DNA from: Enoplolaimus lenunculus
Taxonomy: Eukaryota; Nematoda; Enoplea; Enoplida; Thoracostomopsidae
Assembly: GCA_030248215.1 (NCBI GenBank)
Contig: JASANG010003556.1
Span: forward strand, 1-64,000
DNA length: 64,000 nucleotides
Reading direction: 5' to 3'
The notes under the pieces are model-generated. The model saw nothing but the letters and a program-made list of their open reading frames with translations. It ran no database searches and was not told the origin of the DNA. Shown here one piece after another: positions 60,401-64,000 of this stretch. Both the position numbers and the translations under genes were made by a program. The number at the start of each line of letters is the position of its first letter. The stretch's first letter is position 1.

Positions 60401-62628
60401 TTGTCGAGTTCTGGTACCTGATCCAGTTTTTTCTCGCCAAGGTCAACCGGAGGCTGCCGGTCTTTAGGACCAAATCCATGATACTCTTGAATGATTGGAT
60501 CAAACAATTCTCGAAATGTTGTGTACGATTCCGCATCTGGGGCATACACACCACAGCCGCTGTCAAGATTTTTGACGCCTATATTCAAAACAAATAGCTG
60601 ATTTTGTTTTGTCTTTCAAAATTTCAAATTGCCATTAGTGAAATATTGTAAAAAACGCCTAATTTAGGCTTATCAGTTATGCTTATATGGAAACTATCTA
60701 TTAGCTAACTGCTCAATTATCGGTTTTAGAGGTTTGTTAACAACCTATTCAGATTCCTCGGACCTAAAAAGCTTCAGTAATCCTAATAATTATTGAAATA
60801 ATTTGAAAAGTCCTAATTTTGTCTTGGCAGTTAAGCTAATATGCAAATTAGCTATTAGTTAACTATTCAATTATCGGTTTTGCAGGTCTATAAACAATTT
60901 TTTCAAATTTCTCCAGCCCAAAACCCTTTAGTGCTGAAATTAGATTGCTTGTTACGTGTACGTAATAATTAAATTAACGAAATAATGTAGATAGTCCTAA
61001 TTTAGGCTTAAATAATTATGCAAATTACCCTGTAGCTAATAAACGGCATACAAATTTAGAACTCCAATGCGAGGTTAATACCCCAGGATAATTGGCTTTC
61101 AAGCACAAAAAATTGTTAAAATCGGTTCAGCGGTTCTTGAGATTCTTTTCGGACGGACATCCAGCTTTCGACCCCAGAGTACAAAACATAAAATGCTTCG
61201 CTCAATAATTTCTATTAACAAGTACAATATTAATTTAGGATGTCTGTTGGCTGGCAACAATTCTTAAAAACGTCGCATGAACAAATTGGCATTCATTTTT
61301 TGGTTTTCTGGTTTTATAAAGCTAAACTACAATAAATTATTCATAAGTTACATCGTGAAAACAATTTCATAGATAAATGTCGCAGAATTTTTATGCAACA
61401 TATCACAACAAATAAGCCTAAAATTAAAATGACAAACTTCCGATTCCGATGAATCGGAATTCTGATCGGAATAGGAAATCCGGTTGTACCTTGAACATAT
61501 ACTTTGCACGTATTTACATTACATTACAACTAGAAAATTATGTAAAAAAATTCATACCAGATTGAATAACATCCATCAATGTTGCACCCAAAGCAGTTTT
61601 GCGGACCTTCAGTTTTTCAACAACTGGTTTAGTCAAATGCTTCTTGAGCAACGATTTCGAGTCAGATGCATTTAATGTTGCCCAGCTTGACATGATCTGT
61701 TCTTGAATTGCCTTGTCGGCCACCACGTATTTCGGTTCAGACTAAAATATAAGTACTACGCTGTTTATAAGCTCATGTGATTAGGTACCCGAAAAGTCCA
61801 AGCGACCAGATGCCTCTTCAATATAAGAGGTCGGAATTTCTGTTCAAGTTATCATTAGAACAAAAAACAATCGAAGAAACGAAAATACATAGTAGACACT
61901 GATTGTGATCTAAATACACATGTACACATACCACGTTTCAAGGGTGAAGTTCTTTTCGTCCTCTTTTTTCAAAAACCCACAAAAATCGAAGAACCCACTG
62001 GAATACTGAACGAAGCCAAGACTCCACTATCTACTACCCTGAAGCGCCAATTAATCCTAAACTAAATGCAAAAATGTCGCTCGCGAAGTGTGTTGACCAT
62101 TATTCTGCTGTTTTGACTCTTGGTAGCATATAAAGGATCGGATTCCTCATCGAACCGAATGTCAAACAGTGCCTCCTTTTCTGCGTTATCTGCAATGCTC
62201 CCGCCTCCAAATGCTTTAGGAAAATAAAGTTAATTTAAATCTAACCAGCTTTCATTTGCAATATGTATTTTTGCTACCTTCTTTGTCTCCATTCCTAACT
62301 AGTCAAAAACGTTAAACCCTTATATATGCCGTTTATATTCTAACGTTTTAACATATTACGAATTCAATGGAGTTAAAAAAGCCACCAAAGTCAGAGTTCA
62401 CACTTTGGATAATTCCTGGTGCAGACCGAAATTATAAGTGCGTTCTGTTTTTTAAATACGAAAAACATTATTAACCTACATGCCTAATGCATTGGTGTTC
62501 AAACTATATTTCAATACACACAACAATAGTGTTATCCTTACAGGCTTAGAATAAACTGAGTACGCATATCCCCCTGCAACAACGCCACCTGCCAAAACAG
62601 CAAGTTTTTGCCAGGTTTTGAACGACAT
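57455..62628 (-). CDS. ARGK: Arginine kinase (ATP:guanidino phosphotransferase), 8 proposed exons
   Basis: The core exons (minus strand) are 61741-61558, 60578-60349, 60155-59961, 58609-58445, 58227-58090 and 57649-57455. They join in phase for 368 residues and stop at 57455-57457. The enzyme transfers phosphate between ATP and arginine, buffering cellular energy. The N domain has [11 protein letters not shown] and [14 protein letters not shown]. The guanidino-specificity loop reads [16 protein letters not shown], as in arginine kinases. ATP-binding arginines are in [24 protein letters not shown] and LQVRGIHGE. The catalytic Glu is in WVNEEDH and the reactive Cys in [14 protein letters not shown]. 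Two upstream exons are proposed: 62628-62542 ([18 protein letters not shown] and a hydrophobic helix, donor GTAAGG) and 62213-62098 (acidic, [18 protein letters not shown]). Their join does not keep phase if the strong donor of the first is used, so the N terminus is unsettled. The Lys/Glu-rich C-terminal tail (EKERKK) is longer than usual. Confidence 0.92.
58610..59960. repeat. Arginine kinase intron with three CCGG-rich hAT-type fragments
   Basis: Fragments at about 58935-59010 (GGATATCCGGTTCCGG), 59246-59330 (GGGACCGGACTACCGGTTCC) and 59570-59645 (ACCGGTTAATATCCAGCTCC) match the subterminal word content of the hAT-type family. None has both ends. Another piece is at 61437-61495 in the intron after the 61558 exon end. 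Otherwise AT-rich intron. Confidence 0.6.
60600..61213 (-). repeat. Inverted copy of the ABCC intron 9 repeat
   Basis: Read on the minus strand it gives TTTTGTACTCTGGGGTCG, TCCGTCCGAAAAGAATCTC and CCTGGGGTATTAACCTCGCA, in the same order as the copies at 13885-15400. It then continues through the CTAATTTC/AAAGGGTTTT block. It lies in an arginine kinase intron. Confidence 0.75.
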
Positions 62629-63208
62629 GACGAAATACTGACAAACGTATTATAATACGTCTTAAATAAAAGTACGCATAGAACAGGTGCGTTGAAAAAT
62701 TGACTAAATACCTATCTACCTACAAGCTAAGTCTTAAGCCACATGTTACCAAATGCAACTGAAACTAAAAAAATCGAAAACCACACCACCAAGTTAAAAC
62801 AGTCAGTATTAAAAATTATGTTTTAATGCAATGTGTTCAGTTAAAATTTGATGCCTCTTGCAACCCTGCCGTTGACATAAGTACTAAGTGGACTGCATCA
62901 TTTTTAGTCTTGGACGATATTGTAAAATACCGGATGCTCGAGTTGCACACCATGCCACAGAACTTGACCTCGGCTTCTTTAGGAGGTCGGATTCCCCACA
63001 TTGAGCTAAGCACAGGTAATGAATATTTTTGAAATAATCACATTCCCTGATTTTATCTCTCTCCATACCAATGGAGATCCAAACCCTCATTAAACATTGC
63101 AAACCCTAATAACGTCTTCTATTCTGTAGAGCAAACGAAATGACATATTTACATATTACCTAGCTATGCGATTAACAGCAAAACGCATAACACAGGTGAT
63201 TTTCAATT
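62629..63208. other. Arginine kinase upstream region
   Basis: The region should contain the promoter, but no TATA box or other element stands out. Short frames at 62826-63102 have no motif. Confidence 0.4.
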
Positions 63209-63475
63209 GACCCCTTCTCACATTGAGTTGCCTATAGGCAACTAAGCGCAGTGTGTATGTGTTAAATAATGTATATCGCACCGTGCTTAACAATTGCAAC
63301 ACGTATACATAGTACTAAATCACCATAAGACGTGAAAGCCCCCTCGGGCTTGAGCGTCAAGCTCCTATAGCTGAGTGGTGATGGTATACGCCTTCCACGC
63401 CAGTCACCCGAGTTCGAACCCTAGCATAAAAGTAGGTCTCAGGAGAAATAGAAAATATTCATGTGAGAAAGGGTT
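63209..63475 (+). mobile_element. TIR-bounded unit with tRNA-Gly-like promoter, copy 1
   Basis: It opens GACCCCTTCTCACATTGAG and closes CATGTGAGAAAGGGTTA, inverted repeats of each other. AGTTGCCTATAGGCAACT near the left end is a perfect 18 bp palindrome. The middle has an A-box-like TAGCTGAGTGGTGATGG and a B-box-like CCCGAGTTCGAACCC, with CGCCTTCCACGC between them, as in a tRNA-Gly (TCC anticodon). The arms do not pair well enough for a working tRNA. Confidence 0.78.
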
Positions 63476-63504
63476 AAGCGAAAAATTTTCAGTTTACTAT
63501 CTAT

Positions 63505-63773
63505 AACCCCTTCTCACATTGAGTTTCCTATAGGCAACTAAGCGCAGTGTATTTGCGTTAAATAATGTATATCGCACCGTGCTTAACAATTGCAACACGT
63601 ATACATAGTACTAAATCACCATAAGACGTGAGAGCCCCCTCGGGCTCGAGCGTCAAGCTCCTATAGCTGATTGGTGATGGTATACGCCTCCCACGCCAGT
63701 CACCCGAGTTCGAATCCTAGCATAAACGTAGGTCTCAGGGGAAATAGAAAATATTCATGTGAGAAAGGGTTAA
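63505..63773 (+). mobile_element. TIR-bounded unit with tRNA-Gly-like promoter, copy 2
   Basis: About 95 percent like copy 1 by eye, in the same orientation, 29 bp downstream. It opens AACCCCTTCTCACATTGAG and closes ATGTGAGAAAGGGTTAA. The palindrome has one change (GTTTCCTATAGGCAAC). CAATTG is found just outside the pair on both sides (63205-63210 and about 63774-63779). Confidence 0.78.
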
Positions 63774-64000
63774 ACAATTGAAACTGGGGAATTATTGCAG
63801 ATATGTCGTTGTCGCGTAAACTCTTTGGGTAGCTTAAGCCACGGAAGGAACAATTGTAAGCTACGTTCTGAGATTTAAATGCAATCTAGCATTAGATTTG
63901 AATTCAGTATCCTGCTCAGAGGCTCCGACTCCGGCAAAATCTTCGATTATCCAGCTACGGAAATTCCTGGTCTACCATTGGTTCTTCCCCATTTATGCTA
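63774..64000. other. Right edge, no gene seen
   Basis: At about 63910-63965 GGCTCCGACTCCGGC and TATCCAGCTACGG recall the hAT-type repeat words. Nothing else was recognised. Confidence 0.4.

Noticed and set aside
63374-63725. Functional tRNA-Gly genes
   Set aside because: Only the inner anticodon stem pairs; both copies lie at the same place inside a 268 bp repeat unit.

Overview
This window comes from an invertebrate animal nuclear genome: AT-rich, intron-dense, GT-AG introns ending mostly in TTTCAG or TTTTAG, and crowded with transposable elements. Three host genes look intact: a full-length ABCC/MRP-type transporter on the + strand (34 exons, 6614-33257, about 1652 residues), an adducin on the + strand (15 constant exons, 37815-45277, 755 residues) and an arginine kinase on the - strand (8 proposed exons, 62628-57455). 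Arginine kinase in place of creatine kinase points to an invertebrate. Interspersed TTAGGC-like tracts recall nematode telomeres, but here they sit inside dispersed repeats, so a nematode assignment is only a weak inference. 

Layout. 1-3255: end of a degenerate 8-9 bp minisatellite (GGGACAGTT type) with nested higher-order duplications. 4.2-6.45 kb: a tRNA-derived SINE interrupted by a 1054 bp hAT-type non-autonomous element with a perfect 8 bp target duplication; the nest ends about 170 bp before the ABCC start codon. 6.6-33.3 kb: the ABCC gene, whose introns hold several repeats. 33.3-37.8 kb: intergenic, with a 200 bp fold-back MITE. 37.8-45.3 kb: adducin, with a second hAT-type MITE in intron 6 and a frame-breaking optional exon late in the gene. 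46.8-50.2 kb: a pogo/Tigger-like DNA transposon with a three-exon transposase (746 residues) on the - strand, followed by a PHD finger reading frame shifted by one base. 50.46-53.78 kb: a non-LTR retrotransposon (LINE) with a long open frame carrying a degenerate 2A-like motif, a PHD finger, an endonuclease and a reverse transcriptase. 53.85-54.27 kb: the 3' end of a different LINE. 55.3-57.0 kb: a TIR element, a 238 bp tandem duplication and a hairpin. 57.5-62.6 kb: arginine kinase. 63.2-63.8 kb: two copies of a TIR-bounded unit containing a tRNA-Gly-like promoter. 

The three host genes (membrane efflux, spectrin-actin skeleton, phosphagen energy buffering) have no evident shared pathway; this looks like ordinary animal gene spacing with TE-filled introns. 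I saw no LTR retrotransposon, Polinton or other virus-like element, no CRISPR array and no convincing functional rRNA or tRNA gene. All splice sites were placed by eye from phase, AG/GT context and remembered family sequences.
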